Part shown: positions 46,686 to 55,633 of the stretch, one piece after another
Position numbering within the stretch: position 1 is the stretch's first letter
How the letters are laid out: every line of letters starts with the position of its first letter
NCBI RefSeq assembly: GCF_005117025.1
Contig: NZ_SWCO01000008.1
Span: 248,001 to 312,000, forward strand
Reading direction: 5' to 3'
Origin: Alteromonas portus
GTDB lineage: Bacteria; Pseudomonadota; Gammaproteobacteria; Enterobacterales; Alteromonadaceae
DNA: 64,000 bases
Position numbers and translations under genes: made by a program
Notes under the pieces: generated by a model
What the model was told of the DNA's origin: nothing
The model's input: the letters and a program-made list of their open reading frames with translations, nothing else
Databases searched by the model: none

Positions 46686-47945
46686 GTGCTATTGAAAAAA
46701 CTAAGAAACATAGCCCAAATTATTACTCCTAAAGTGTTTTTCCTGACTTTTCTCATGTCAGCTTCTTATGTAATGGCTAACGTAGCAGTTACGCCAAGTG
46801 ACCTTCCCCCTTTGCCCGAACCGGTAGCAAATAACGCTGTTGCTACCGTCACGATTGATAAGAAGCTATATGTGTTCAGTTTTATGGGGCTGGGCAACGG
46901 CAAAACCCATAACGATGTGCACAACCGGGCTTGGCAGCTTGTGGTTAACAACAATGATAAACCTTCGCAATGGCAAGCCCTTCCCCCAGTTCCATCAAGT
47001 CTTGCACTAAAAGGCCGTTTGGCTTCCGTAGCAGTGGGCGTTAATGACAGCGTTTATATTTTTGGCGGTTACACGGTTGATAAAGATCACAATGAAATTA
47101 GTACCCCAGATGTTTATAAATACGCTCCTGTAACTGGGAAATATACGCTTTTGGCGCCTATGCCTGTGCCTGTTGATGATGCAAGTGCACTTGTTTACCA
47201 AGACCGCTACGTTTACTTAGTTTCAGGCTGGCACAACGATGGCAACGTAAACCTTGTGCAGGTTTACGATACGCAAACCGGCCAATGGCAACAGGCGAGC
47301 CCTTTTCTTGGCAATCCGGTATTCGGGCAAGCTGGCGGCATCGTTAATAACACTGTTGTAATTTGTGACGGCGTTTCAGTAACACCTCACAGTGATAAAC
47401 GCCGTAGCTTTGCTGCAGAAACTGCCTGCTTTAAAGGCGTAATTGATAAGCAAAACCCTTTTAAAATTGATTGGCGTACACTTGACCATCCAACGGGTAC
47501 TGCGCGCTATCGCATGGCGGCAGCGGGCGATAAGGCCACCAATAAAATCTATTTTGTTGGCGGCTCGACTAATCCGTACAATTATAATGGCATTGGCTAT
47601 AACGGCGAGCCTTCAACTGCAGATGACGCCATATGGACCTTTGATATTGCCGAAGGCACTTGGGTTATCTCGAAAACAGAAGCTGAAGCGCCTACGATGG
47701 ATCATCGCGGATTAATTAACGTTAACGGTTCTTGGGTTACTATTGGCGGTATGCTTGGGGCACAGCTCGTGACCAGTAAAGTAACTTCGCACTTTTCAAC
47801 ACCTGCAGAAGTGTCCTGTCCCTCTAAAAGCCAGGCTAGCTCTGGCGTTTCAAAACAAGCACTGGATGGGCAAGCTGTTGAAGTAGTGAAAACTGCCTCC
47901 AATTCAAAGTGCCAACACAACAACGACATAAACGGAGAAAAATAA
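46686..47945 (+). CDS. Secreted Kelch-repeat protein, N-acetylneuraminate epimerase-like
   Basis: 419 residues with signal peptide (FFLTFLMSASYVMA). Six-bladed beta-propeller: successive blades with VYIFGGY, VYLVSGWH and IYFVGGST. The first blade LPPLPEPVANNAVATVTIDKKLYVFSFMG fits NanM-like Kelch proteins, and a cysteine pair lies near the end. NanM epimerises sialic acid in the periplasm, but no nan genes are near, so the enzymatic role is uncertain. GTG start at 46686. mnmC begins three bases after its stop, so they may be cotranscribed. Confidence 0.75.
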   Translation: MLLKKLRNIAQIITPKVFFLTFLMSASYVMANVAVTPSDLPPLPEPVANNAVATVTIDKKLYVFSFMGLGNGKTHNDVHNRAWQLVVNNNDKPSQWQALPPVPSSLALKGRLASVAVGVNDSVYIFGGYTVDKDHNEISTPDVYKYAPVTGKYTLLAPMPVPVDDASALVYQDRYVYLVSGWHNDGNVNLVQVYDTQTGQWQQASPFLGNPVFGQAGGIVNNTVVICDGVSVTPHSDKRRSFAAETACFKGVIDKQNPFKIDWRTLDHPTGTARYRMAAAGDKATNKIYFVGGSTNPYNYNGIGYNGEPSTADDAIWTFDIAEGTWVISKTEAEAPTMDHRGLINVNGSWVTIGGMLGAQLVTSKVTSHFSTPAEVSCPSKSQASSGVSKQALDGQAVEVVKTASNSKCQHNNDINGEK

Positions 47946-47948
47946 ACA

Positions 47949-50009
47949 GTGAAATCTAAGCATGCACAGGTTCATTTTAATGAGAGCGGTACGCCTGTCG
48001 CCGACCATTTTGACGACGTTTATTTTTCTAACGACAGTGGAATTGATGAAACCCAACACGTTTTTGTTGCAGGCAATGACCTTGCTGAGCGCTGGCAACA
48101 GTGGTGCAATCCAACTTTTGTCATTGCCGAAACAGGTTTTGGAACTGGGCTGAACTTTTTGGTTGCCATGCGCGCCTTTAACGAATTTAAAGCAGCAAAC
48201 CCTGATCATCCGTTAAAGCGCCTGTATTTTATTACCACGGAAAAGTTTCCACTACCTCAACAGGATATGCAGCGTGCACTAGAAGCTTTTCCTGCCCTCA
48301 AAGACGAAGCGCAAGCACTCGCTTCACTTTACCCCATGGGCCTTGAAGGTTGTCATCGCCTTCATTTTGATAACCATTCAACCACACTCGACTTATGGAT
48401 TGGTGATGTGCACGAGCTTTTGCCTCAATGGCATTCCCCTGTAAATGGCCTCATCGATGCCTGGTTTTTAGATGGTTTTGCACCAAGCAAAAACCCTGAT
48501 ATGTGGACTGATGCACTGTTTAGCCAAATGGCTCGCTTGTCAAAAACAGGTACAACCTTTGGAACCTTTACCGCCGCAGGCATCGTAAAACGTGGGCTAG
48601 CTGGTGTGGGTTTTACCATTAAAAAACGCAACGGTTTTGGCCGTAAGCGCGACATGTTGACCGGCGTTTTTGACCAAGACCATGATAATGTGCAGCATAA
48701 ACTTCGTCTGCCTGCTGGCCCCTATTACAGGTACGTTAACGGCAGTTTAGATAAAACAAGTGAAGTCGCAGTAGTAGGCTCCGGCCTTGCAGCAGCTACG
48801 GCATGTCTGGCTTTAGTAAAACGCGGCATTAGCACTACTTTGTATTTTGATGGTGACACCCTTGCAAGCGGCGCGTCTGGCAACCCGCAAGGCGGTTTTT
48901 ACCCGCAGCTTCATAGCGAAGCAAGTATTGCCAGCCGCATTCAGGCGCACAGTTTTTTGTATGCTAGACAAGCCTACGACCACACTATTGAACATGCAAA
49001 AACCTGTGGCCTATCCGACGTTGCCCATGATTTCTGTGGCGTTATTCAACTGAGCTTTAACGACAAGGTAGCAGAGCGTCAAAATAAACTAGCAGCAGCC
49101 GACGTATGGCCTGAAGCTTTAATTAAGTCCGTAGACAGCAAAGAAGTGAGCGATATCGCTAACCTAACTCTTCCCTACTCTGGCTTATACATTGGCCTCG
49201 GCGGTTGGCTTTCTCCTCCGCAGCTAGTTACTGCCATGATTGAAGAAGCACTTCAAAGTGGCAGACTCACGCTGAAACCCAATCATACCTATGTATCTCA
49301 TGAGGCAATTGAGACAACAAAGCAGCAGGTGCAGATTCGTTTTAACTTAGATAGCGCTGAGAGTGAAGAAGTTATTACTGCCGATCACCTTATCCTTGCC
49401 CTTGGCGCAGGTGCGGTACACGCTAGCGATTTTGACAGTCTGTCCCTTCGCCCTGTTCGCGGACAGGTTGAAGCTATTCCCACCCAAATGCCAATTGAAC
49501 AGCTTAACACTGTGTTGTGTCACAAAGGCTATATGACACCTGTATTCGAAGGTCGGCATGCGTTAGGTTCAACCTACGTTAAAAACGACTTAAGTACCGA
49601 TGTGAGAAGCGATGAAACTGAAATGAACCTTGCTACACATGAACAGGCGCTAGCAAACACCGACATCGTGCAAGCATTACAACATGACGGTAAAGCCAGA
49701 GCGGCTACCCGTTTAGGTTCACCCGACCACCAGCCTGTTGTCGGTGCACTACATAATTTTGACTCATTAAAAGAGCACTACACTATGCTAGGCGTGGGCA
49801 AACCGTTGACTAGCGCGCCAGTGTTGCCAAGCAGCGTAGTTTCCACCCTTACTTGCTTAGGGTCACGAGGGTTAACCACAGCGCCTTTAATGGCAGAGGT
49901 CTTGGTGAGCAGTTTATGTAAGGAGCCGCTACCTTTAAGCAATGAACTGCTTAATGCTGTAAACACAAGCCGCTTTATGACTCGCGAAGCAATTAGAAGT
50001 CAGGGTTAA
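47949..50009 (+). CDS. mnmC: Bifunctional tRNA mnm5s2U34 biosynthesis protein
   Basis: 686 residues, GTG start with GGAG 12 bases before. Completes mnm5s2U34 at the wobble base: the C-terminal FAD oxidase domain turns cmnm5 to nm5, and the N-terminal SAM methyltransferase domain makes mnm5. N-terminal domain: VIAETGFGTGLNFL (SAM site), WFLDGFAPSKNPDMWT. FAD domain from about residue 275: VAVVGSGLAAATACLAL, with SGNPQGGFYPQLH and RLGSPDHQPVVG. Full length. A terminator overlaps the end of the next gene. Confidence 0.96.
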   Translation: MKSKHAQVHFNESGTPVADHFDDVYFSNDSGIDETQHVFVAGNDLAERWQQWCNPTFVIAETGFGTGLNFLVAMRAFNEFKAANPDHPLKRLYFITTEKFPLPQQDMQRALEAFPALKDEAQALASLYPMGLEGCHRLHFDNHSTTLDLWIGDVHELLPQWHSPVNGLIDAWFLDGFAPSKNPDMWTDALFSQMARLSKTGTTFGTFTAAGIVKRGLAGVGFTIKKRNGFGRKRDMLTGVFDQDHDNVQHKLRLPAGPYYRYVNGSLDKTSEVAVVGSGLAAATACLALVKRGISTTLYFDGDTLASGASGNPQGGFYPQLHSEASIASRIQAHSFLYARQAYDHTIEHAKTCGLSDVAHDFCGVIQLSFNDKVAERQNKLAAADVWPEALIKSVDSKEVSDIANLTLPYSGLYIGLGGWLSPPQLVTAMIEEALQSGRLTLKPNHTYVSHEAIETTKQQVQIRFNLDSAESEEVITADHLILALGAGAVHASDFDSLSLRPVRGQVEAIPTQMPIEQLNTVLCHKGYMTPVFEGRHALGSTYVKNDLSTDVRSDETEMNLATHEQALANTDIVQALQHDGKARAATRLGSPDHQPVVGALHNFDSLKEHYTMLGVGKPLTSAPVLPSSVVSTLTCLGSRGLTTAPLMAEVLVSSLCKEPLPLSNELLNAVNTSRFMTREAIRSQG

Positions 50010-50127
50010 TAAACCAGAGGGCCTTTGTGAAAATTCTACTGTGCAAGACACAAAAGATCAGATGTTTAGAGGATTTAAAGCGAACATGAAAGGAGTTCGC
50101 TTTCGAAACCAGAGCACAATCGAAGTA

Positions 50128-50158
50128 AATGGCTAGTTTACGCTAGCCATTTTATTTA
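50128..50158 (+). terminator. Terminator after mnmC
   Basis: AATGGCTAG (50128-50136), six-base loop, CTAGCCATT (50143-50151), then TTATTT. Overlaps the final codons of the convergent FlgO-like gene, so coding and terminator functions share this stretch. Confidence 0.65.
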
Positions 50159-50858
50159 AATCCATCACGATAAACGCAGGAATGTATACGTTGGCGCTTG
50201 CTACCACTTGTTTATTTTCCAGCGACACGATACGGGCGTTTACGCGGACGCCTCTGTCATCTTCAATGATGGTGCCGGTTACAACATGGTCCATTTCAAC
50301 CTGTTTAGCGAGTGCAGTACCATCTCTAGTAAGTACGAAATCGCCAACAGGCGTTACGGTAATGCCACCTGCAAGCTTAAAGTCGACAACCGCTAACCCA
50401 AAGTCTTGCAGCTCGGCTATTAAATATTCTGAAAGCTGATTGCCTAACACGGTGCTGTCGCTCAACGACTGATTAAGCCTCACAAAACTCGCCACACCCA
50501 CCATATCTTGCTGCGTGAGGCGGGTTGCATTGTCCATTAATTCCATCGCAAGTTGCGAGGCGTAATCATTTAAGCGCTTATGCGTTTGTGAAGGTGAATA
50601 GCCATGGTGTAGTGGGTCTTTATAGCCGGGTTCGACTTCCACGTGCTGTTGATATTGTCTATCGCGAGAATCTGGTGTGTACTCTAACCCTGAACGGCTC
50701 GGTACAGGTACTGGCTCGGCGTGATGCGTAATTTCACCGTCTTCACCTAACCAAAACGAGCCAATAGATTCCGTGCTAGTGCACCCTGTCATACATACAC
50801 TTAGCATTACGCCAACCGCTAACCAACTGCTAGGCACAAGCTTCTTTGTAAACACCAT
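50133..50858 (-). CDS. FlgO-like lipoprotein, paralogue 1
   Basis: 241 residues. Lipobox VCMTGC (Cys26), then a Pro/Asp-rich linker and a FlgO domain from about residue 95: LAMELMDNATRL, VASFVRLNQSLSDSTVLGNQLSEYLIAELQDFGLAVVDFKL, VTGTIIEDDRGVRVNARIV. FlgO in Vibrio is an outer-membrane lipoprotein of flagellar stability. No flagellar genes are nearby; three consecutive paralogues suggest a separate surface or envelope role. The stop overlaps the mnmC terminator. Confidence 0.83.
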   Translation of the reverse strand: MVFTKKLVPSSWLAVGVMLSVCMTGCTSTESIGSFWLGEDGEITHHAEPVPVPSRSGLEYTPDSRDRQYQQHVEVEPGYKDPLHHGYSPSQTHKRLNDYASQLAMELMDNATRLTQQDMVGVASFVRLNQSLSDSTVLGNQLSEYLIAELQDFGLAVVDFKLAGGITVTPVGDFVLTRDGTALAKQVEMDHVVTGTIIEDDRGVRVNARIVSLENKQVVASANVYIPAFIVMDLNKMASVN

Positions 50859-50868
50859 GCTGAAACTC

Positions 50869-51633
50869 CTAGCCGCGACTTAGCTTAACGCCATCGCGCA
50901 TACCGTTTTGCTGGCTACCGTCACTTGGAATAAGTGCATCTACTACGTAGAACGGCACCAACATTTGCGCAGTTGCCACCACTGCGCGCGACTCCATGCC
51001 TAAAATACGGGCGTTAACTAACACGCCACCTTGGTGCTTGGTCATCGTTCCGGTTAACACGTATTCAATAGGAAGGCTGCTGCTCAATTCTAAATAGTCT
51101 CGGCTTAATACAAAATCACCATCGTCAGTAATGCGAATATACTCGGTGGCTTTGAAGTCGATAACCGGCACGCGGAATTTATGCAGTTCGTGAACAAAAG
51201 ATTCGGCCATCTGACGGCCAAGCAAATCTGTTTTCTGCAAGTCAGTATCTAGTAGTGCGAAATGGGTTACACCAATAGGTGTCTTGTTATTCACATATTC
51301 CATATTGGCAATTAAGTCTTGCGCCATGTTCTTCACATAGTCGCCAATATGCTTGGTTAGAGGTCGACCTTTATACGCGCCCTGTACGCTCGAATACAAA
51401 GGAGGTTGACCGATAGCGCCGTACGCGTCCATACCCTGAGACTGGGTATCACTGGTATTTTCAATTGGCTTTGAAGGAGCGCGGTCGGCGGCAGTAATAT
51501 CAATCACATTCATGGCCGGGCGCTGAGGCGCTTGTTCGGCTACCTCTTCTTCCCCCATCATCATAGAACACCCGCTAACGCTTAGCAGTGAAGCACAAAG
51601 CGAAAGCGCCGCGTATTGATTTCGTCTTTTCAT
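50869..51633 (-). CDS. FlgO-like lipoprotein, paralogue 2
   Basis: 254 residues; lipobox SVSGC (Cys22). FlgO domain with MAQDLIANMEYVNNKTPIGVTHFALL, DLLGRQMAESFVHELHKFRVPVIDFKATEYIRI and TGTMTKHQGGVLVNARIL. Paralogue of the genes on both sides; 10 bases separate it from paralogue 1 and four from paralogue 3, so they form one operon. Function inferred from family only. Confidence 0.83.
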   Translation of the reverse strand: MKRRNQYAALSLCASLLSVSGCSMMMGEEEVAEQAPQRPAMNVIDITAADRAPSKPIENTSDTQSQGMDAYGAIGQPPLYSSVQGAYKGRPLTKHIGDYVKNMAQDLIANMEYVNNKTPIGVTHFALLDTDLQKTDLLGRQMAESFVHELHKFRVPVIDFKATEYIRITDDGDFVLSRDYLELSSSLPIEYVLTGTMTKHQGGVLVNARILGMESRAVVATAQMLVPFYVVDALIPSDGSQQNGMRDGVKLSRG

Positions 51634-51637
51634 GGGG

Positions 51638-52303
51638 TTACCTCGTACCTTCAGTTCTGTATAACTTGCCGTTTCTGGTGGTTACTTGTTCTTCGCGCCA
51701 AAACAGTTCGGCAGGGAAAAAACGTGTTGCTGCAGCGACAATGTTTTTATTTCTAGCGTTGATAATTCGAGCGTTAACCACCGCACCAGACTCTTGATAC
51801 ACCATGGTGCCGGTAATATAAAAATCGACGCGCTCAATATTGGAAAGCTGGTCGATATCGCGGGTTAATACTCTGTCGCTCTCGTCACTCACAATTATAT
51901 CGTTCGAAAGCTTAAATTCTTGAGTAGAAAAGCCTCTTTTCGTGGCCTCAGTGATCATTCCCTGTTCAAGCTGATGGCCCAACAACATTAACGGATGTTG
52001 ATGATCAGCACTGTATTTCATAGTATCGGCAGGTACAAAGCCAACTACCGCATAGCGAGACTGACGTGCTGGACCCACATCCGCAAAAAGTTCGTTTGCC
52101 AACATATAGGTATGGTATTCCACATTCCCCAATGCCGATACGTCGCTGGCATCGGTTTGCGCAAATTGACTCTTAGGTTCGTCAGATGAAGAGCAACCAG
52201 AGAGTAAGCCCAATAGAAGCGCGGTATATGCCAAGGCTTTCGCGACTAAGCGACCATTTTCTGTCAGCAAAGCGTGAGAGACAGGTTTTGTCATACTTTT
52301 CAT
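51638..52303 (-). CDS. FlgO-like lipoprotein, paralogue 3 (first in operon)
   Basis: 221 residues, upstream-most of the trio. Lipobox LLSGC at Cys37, after a longer n-region; a start at Met4 is possible. FlgO-type segments: YMLANELFADVG, LLGHQLEQGMITEATKRGFSTQEFKLSNDIIV and ITGTMVYQESGAVVNARIINARNK. More diverged than paralogues 1 and 2. The promoter probably lies in the 384-base upstream gap. Confidence 0.8.
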   Translation of the reverse strand: MKSMTKPVSHALLTENGRLVAKALAYTALLLGLLSGCSSSDEPKSQFAQTDASDVSALGNVEYHTYMLANELFADVGPARQSRYAVVGFVPADTMKYSADHQHPLMLLGHQLEQGMITEATKRGFSTQEFKLSNDIIVSDESDRVLTRDIDQLSNIERVDFYITGTMVYQESGAVVNARIINARNKNIVAAATRFFPAELFWREEQVTTRNGKLYRTEGTR

Positions 52304-52687
52304 TACACGTGTCCAGTGAAAAACGTCAAATTTCTATCGGAAAGAAGCAAAAACTCATCGAAAAACAGTGATCAGCTACTACGCAAACCGACATTTTCAG
52401 TGTCTTTAAACAGGCTTCTGCAAAATTCACACCAAAGAGAGACTACAAGTAGCATTGAGAACGCTACTTTTAAGCGTGTTAGATAAGGCGGCTAATTTCA
52501 GGGGGATATAGTTTTTCAGTGCTGAAGGAATTTAATATCCATCGCCATCCAATTCATAAAAAGCGGAGGGGACTTGCCGCCTTAGGACAGAAAGCTGCCG
52601 ATAATTAATAGGCAATTATCATAATGCCAAGTGACTAAAAAACTTGAGGACTCCTGAGACTCTCATGCCGCGTTAATGACCAATTAG
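52304..52687. other. Intergenic region between FlgO-like operon and GNAT gene
   Basis: 384 bases without a supported gene. No clear hairpin terminator or palindrome noticed. Confidence 0.5.
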
Positions 52688-53107
52688 CTAAATAAACCTG
52701 CACATGCCTAAACCTAAACTTTCACCATCACGAGGTTCAAAACCGAATTTAAGATAAAAACTCTCTTTACCGTGCGCAGCCAACAAACCAATCGTTGCGC
52801 CAGGTGCGCAGCAAGACTCTAAATGTCTAATCAACGTGTTCATTATTTTCGATCCCAAACCTTTATTCTGATGTTCTGGATGAATAATGACGTCTTGAAT
52901 ATAAAAATACATTGCGCCATCGCCAATCACTCGACCACAACCTACAAGATTGTTATCGAAGTAAATTGTTGCCCAAAACAACGAGGCATCAATACTTTTT
53001 TGAACAACCGATAGACACGGGTTACTCCATCCAATCAATTTTCTTAAACTGGCAAAGTCTTCAACCGACGGAGGGCTTTCTTTAATGGTGTAATTCGTAT
53101 GCATCAT
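52688..53107 (-). CDS. GNAT-family N-acetyltransferase
   Basis: 139 residues. GNAT fold: VGCGRVIGDGAMYFYIQDVIIHPEHQNKGLGSKIM carries strand 4 and the Q/RxxGxG/A acetyl-CoA loop (QNKGLGS), then AHGKESFYLKFGFEPRDGE with the C-terminal strand. Substrate unknown. Start could be Met1 or Met2. First of a tight accessory group with a VOC protein and another GNAT. Confidence 0.85.
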   Translation of the reverse strand: MMHTNYTIKESPPSVEDFASLRKLIGWSNPCLSVVQKSIDASLFWATIYFDNNLVGCGRVIGDGAMYFYIQDVIIHPEHQNKGLGSKIMNTLIRHLESCCAPGATIGLLAAHGKESFYLKFGFEPRDGESLGLGMCRFI

Positions 53108-53137
53108 TGGTCATTCCGCCCCTCATTTTCGCAAAAG

Positions 53138-53482
53138 CTAGCTACCTAATTCGGTAATGTGAAGTAGTTCGCCCGACGGGCCCCATAGATAGAAAACACT
53201 TCCCCAATGTTGTTGCTCAATTGGTGAAATTTTCGTTTTATGTAACGAGCGTGAGCACAAATCAAAAGCGTCCTGAATGTCTGCTACACATATTTGTAGC
53301 ATAAAGTTATTCGCCAATTCAGGATTATAAAAGCGCTGAAGAAAGAAGAGACAATCACAATTTTCAAACAGTGTTAGGTCTTCGTTTACGTATTCTGCAT
53401 TAAATCCAATCTCAGAATAAAATGCTTTAGAAATGTCGTAGTTTTTGCTTGGAATAAAAGTCTTAATATCTATGACGTCCAT
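53138..53482 (-). CDS. VOC-superfamily (glyoxalase/bleomycin-resistance-like) protein
   Basis: 114 residues, one VOC module repeat pair: IKTFIPSKNYDISKAFYSEIGF, LTLFENCDCLFFLQRFY, LQICVADIQDAFDLCSRS and GPSGELLHITELG. Metal-binding residues are not all conserved, so it may be a binding protein rather than an enzyme. Sits 30 bases from one GNAT and 45 from the other. Confidence 0.82.
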   Translation of the reverse strand: MDVIDIKTFIPSKNYDISKAFYSEIGFNAEYVNEDLTLFENCDCLFFLQRFYNPELANNFMLQICVADIQDAFDLCSRSLHKTKISPIEQQHWGSVFYLWGPSGELLHITELGS

Positions 53483-53527
53483 ATCTTGAGCTCCCTCGCA
53501 TTTCGCTGCTTTAAATTTAAATCGTGG

Positions 53528-53965
53528 CTAAACGGCAATAACAGCAAGCATGTCTTCGCCATCTTCATCTAACCCCACCTCTTCGAAACCAAAGCTTGAA
53601 TAGAAGGCTTTGGCGACAGGATTCTTAGGGTTATAGCATATCTCAATAAATTTGAGCTCGGAAGTTTGCTTTATAAGCGTGATAGCTTGAGATAAAGCAA
53701 CTCTGCCAATTCCTTTATTTTGATGGCTCTCATCAATCATAAAGCGCCAAATGGACACCTTAGTTGGCGTTTCCTGAACCCACATGAAGAACCCTACAGG
53801 CTGGTCGTTGCAATAAATGGCTTTGCAGGTATGGTTATCATTGTAAAATGACTCAACCAACGACCACATATTGCACGCAACAAACCCTTGCTGATTTTCC
53901 GCTACATCCAAGTCACAAACCTGCTCATAGTTAGATTTGTTTATTTCTTCCAGTGAAATTTTCAT
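53528..53965 (-). CDS. GNAT-family N-acetyltransferase
   Basis: 145 residues. GNAT motifs: VGFFMWVQETPTKVSIWRFMIDESHQNKGIGRVALSQA (acetyl-CoA loop QNKGIG), then KNPVAKAFYSSFGFEEVGLDEDGEDMLAV. Resembles spermidine/diamine or aminoglycoside-type GNATs but the substrate is not clear. Same strand as the VOC and GNAT genes next to it. Confidence 0.85.
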   Translation of the reverse strand: MKISLEEINKSNYEQVCDLDVAENQQGFVACNMWSLVESFYNDNHTCKAIYCNDQPVGFFMWVQETPTKVSIWRFMIDESHQNKGIGRVALSQAITLIKQTSELKFIEICYNPKNPVAKAFYSSFGFEEVGLDEDGEDMLAVIAV

Positions 53966-54233
53966 CCTGTTTTCTTTTTCCGGTTAATTATTAAGAACAA
54001 ATAGATAATTGTGGCTGTATTGGTAATTTAAACTTTCTTATAAGCAATTGTGGTAAGTAATCTCGTTATTCATTGTGATATGTTGTTCTTGGTTCGTATT
54101 TTAATCTTAAAGTACAGTGACACGCTTTACAGGAACTGTTGGTTAGGAGCATACGGAATAGCGCTTTTGACAGAGGTAATCTTCCCCACAACAAGCACAT
54201 CATCTTTCAGTTATTGAAATAAGGATATTTATA

Positions 54234-54944
54234 TTGAAAAAACTCTCTTTTGTTTTGACCGCAGTATTGTTCACTACTGTGGGTTACTTTATCGGCTCGT
54301 TAACCAGTGAGCCAGGTATTCAGAAGAAAGACCACGCAACTAACCTGAACAATACAGCAGTGCCCCTCGCGGATAAGTCAGGTTCAACTTCGTTTCAGGC
54401 ACTAACTTCAGCGGAAGAACTTATGGTGACGAAAATTGATACTGTCGCTGAGCTAAAAAATGAAAAGCTAACTAGTGATGAAACCAATGTTCACGCTTTG
54501 ATTGAACCAGAAGAACCCATTGACGATACAAGTCACATTTTGCAGGTCAATAACGACATTGCCACATTAGATACTAAGCGCTTAGGCTCTTTAACTATTA
54601 CAGAATTAAGGGGCCTTGTTGAGACGATAAAGTTTGCTCCAAAGACTAGTGAGACCCTTTCAATAGAAAGCGATCTGCAAGATTCACTTATCGACAAACT
54701 AAATGAGCAAGACGCTGCACTGTATCATGAGGCCGTTTGCAATAATGACCTTTGTGCAATAGAGGTGGCGTCAGATGACGCTGAAATATTAAATAGTCTA
54801 GTAGATGACTTAATGTTTGATTCAGACATATCCTCCAGTATGCAAGGAGGCTTTGTTAGGCTATACAGTGAAGATAATCAACACTTTGCTACATTTCTTG
54901 GCGTCAGAAAAGGTAAGGCATCAACTGTAATAATCGCCAACTGA
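54234..54944 (+). CDS. Exported protein of unknown function
   Basis: 236 residues. TTG start supported by AAGGAT eight bases upstream; no ATG is available before codon 63. An N-terminal signal or anchor (LSFVLTAVLFTTVGYFIGSL) is followed by an acidic, low-complexity stretch to residue 120, then a more folded part with a pair of Cys (CNNDLCAIEV) and a GGFVRLYSEDN..FATFLGVRKG ending. I recognise no family. The 268-base upstream region holds no gene. Confidence 0.6.
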   Translation: MKKLSFVLTAVLFTTVGYFIGSLTSEPGIQKKDHATNLNNTAVPLADKSGSTSFQALTSAEELMVTKIDTVAELKNEKLTSDETNVHALIEPEEPIDDTSHILQVNNDIATLDTKRLGSLTITELRGLVETIKFAPKTSETLSIESDLQDSLIDKLNEQDAALYHEAVCNNDLCAIEVASDDAEILNSLVDDLMFDSDISSSMQGGFVRLYSEDNQHFATFLGVRKGKASTVIIAN

Positions 54945-55050
54945 ATAACCCCAGTCGCCGTTTATTTTACTAGCTAATGCCTTCCCTAAACAGATTCTGT
55001 CTGGCATTCTGCAGCTTTTATTTGTATTTACCGCTCGACCAACTCCATGA

Positions 55051-55542
55051 CTATAAGGACAGGACGGAACTAAGAACCAATGCCGAAAGGTACAACCCTA
55101 AGCCAAATGCTGCATGGTTTAAAAAGCTGTGTAGACGGACAGCGCTAGGATTAGGCGTTTTCGACGCAGCAATTCCTACGCCCATTCCGGGCTGCAATAT
55201 AAAGAACGGTGCAACGACCGTAGCGATACCGAGCACCAATGCTGGACCTAGTGTCGGCTCGAACAACCAAGCCTCTCCAAATATAAGAAAAAGTAACACC
55301 GCATAGCCAATACCAATTACGTAATGCGCTGTCCACCCAATGATCTTCTCACCACTCACAGCATCAGCATTTACAATAGAAATATGCGAGAACTGCCCTT
55401 TTCTCATGTGCCCTATCCAACGCCCTACCATGCCCCAATTTGTTGGAGCAATACCAAACAGTTGTTGCCTTAGCAGCGCCCATAAATCCATCACTAGGGT
55501 AGCCCCAATACCAATTAGCACGATAAAAACAATATTCTGCAT
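55051..55542 (-). CDS. DUF2938-family inner-membrane protein, MerR-controlled
   Basis: 163 residues from ATG at 55542; GTG or TTG starts just upstream are possible. Four to five membrane helices: NIVFIVLIGIGATLVMDLWALL, IGYAVLLFLIFG, GPALVLGIATVVAPFFI and the last GLGLYLSALVL. The central WIGHMRKGQFSH and GWTAHYVIG segments mark the DUF2938 family, of unknown function. Its promoter has a 19-base spacer and a MerR palindrome, so it is very likely the target of the divergent regulator. Confidence 0.83.
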   Translation of the reverse strand: MQNIVFIVLIGIGATLVMDLWALLRQQLFGIAPTNWGMVGRWIGHMRKGQFSHISIVNADAVSGEKIIGWTAHYVIGIGYAVLLFLIFGEAWLFEPTLGPALVLGIATVVAPFFILQPGMGVGIAASKTPNPSAVRLHSFLNHAAFGLGLYLSALVLSSVLSL

Positions 55543-55582
55543 ATTCACACTCAACAGCTAGTTACAATTAATTAGAGGTGAT

Positions 55583-55613
55583 AGCCTACAACTTCAAGTT
55601 AACTTTAAGTCAA
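55583..55613 (-). promoter_or_regulatory. MerR-type promoter with 19-bp spacer and operator dyad
   Basis: On the minus strand: -35 TTGACT (55613-55608) and -10 TAGGCT (55588-55583), separated by exactly 19 bases (55589-55607). The spacer contains most of a 20-base near-palindrome (ACTTCAAGTT / AACTTTAAGT, 55591-55610, one mismatched pair). This is the overlong-spacer architecture that MerR proteins twist into activity. Drives the DUF2938 gene and probably represses merR-side transcription. Confidence 0.78.
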
Positions 55614-55633
55614 GCGAACCTTTGGAAAAGTGT

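Noticed and set aside
52688-53965. Integron cassette array
   Set aside because: No attC-like core sites or integrase were noticed near the GNAT/VOC/GNAT genes.
54977-55306. Plus-strand frame opposite the DUF2938 gene
   Set aside because: No ribosome-binding site, odd composition, and fully antisense to a gene with family motifs.
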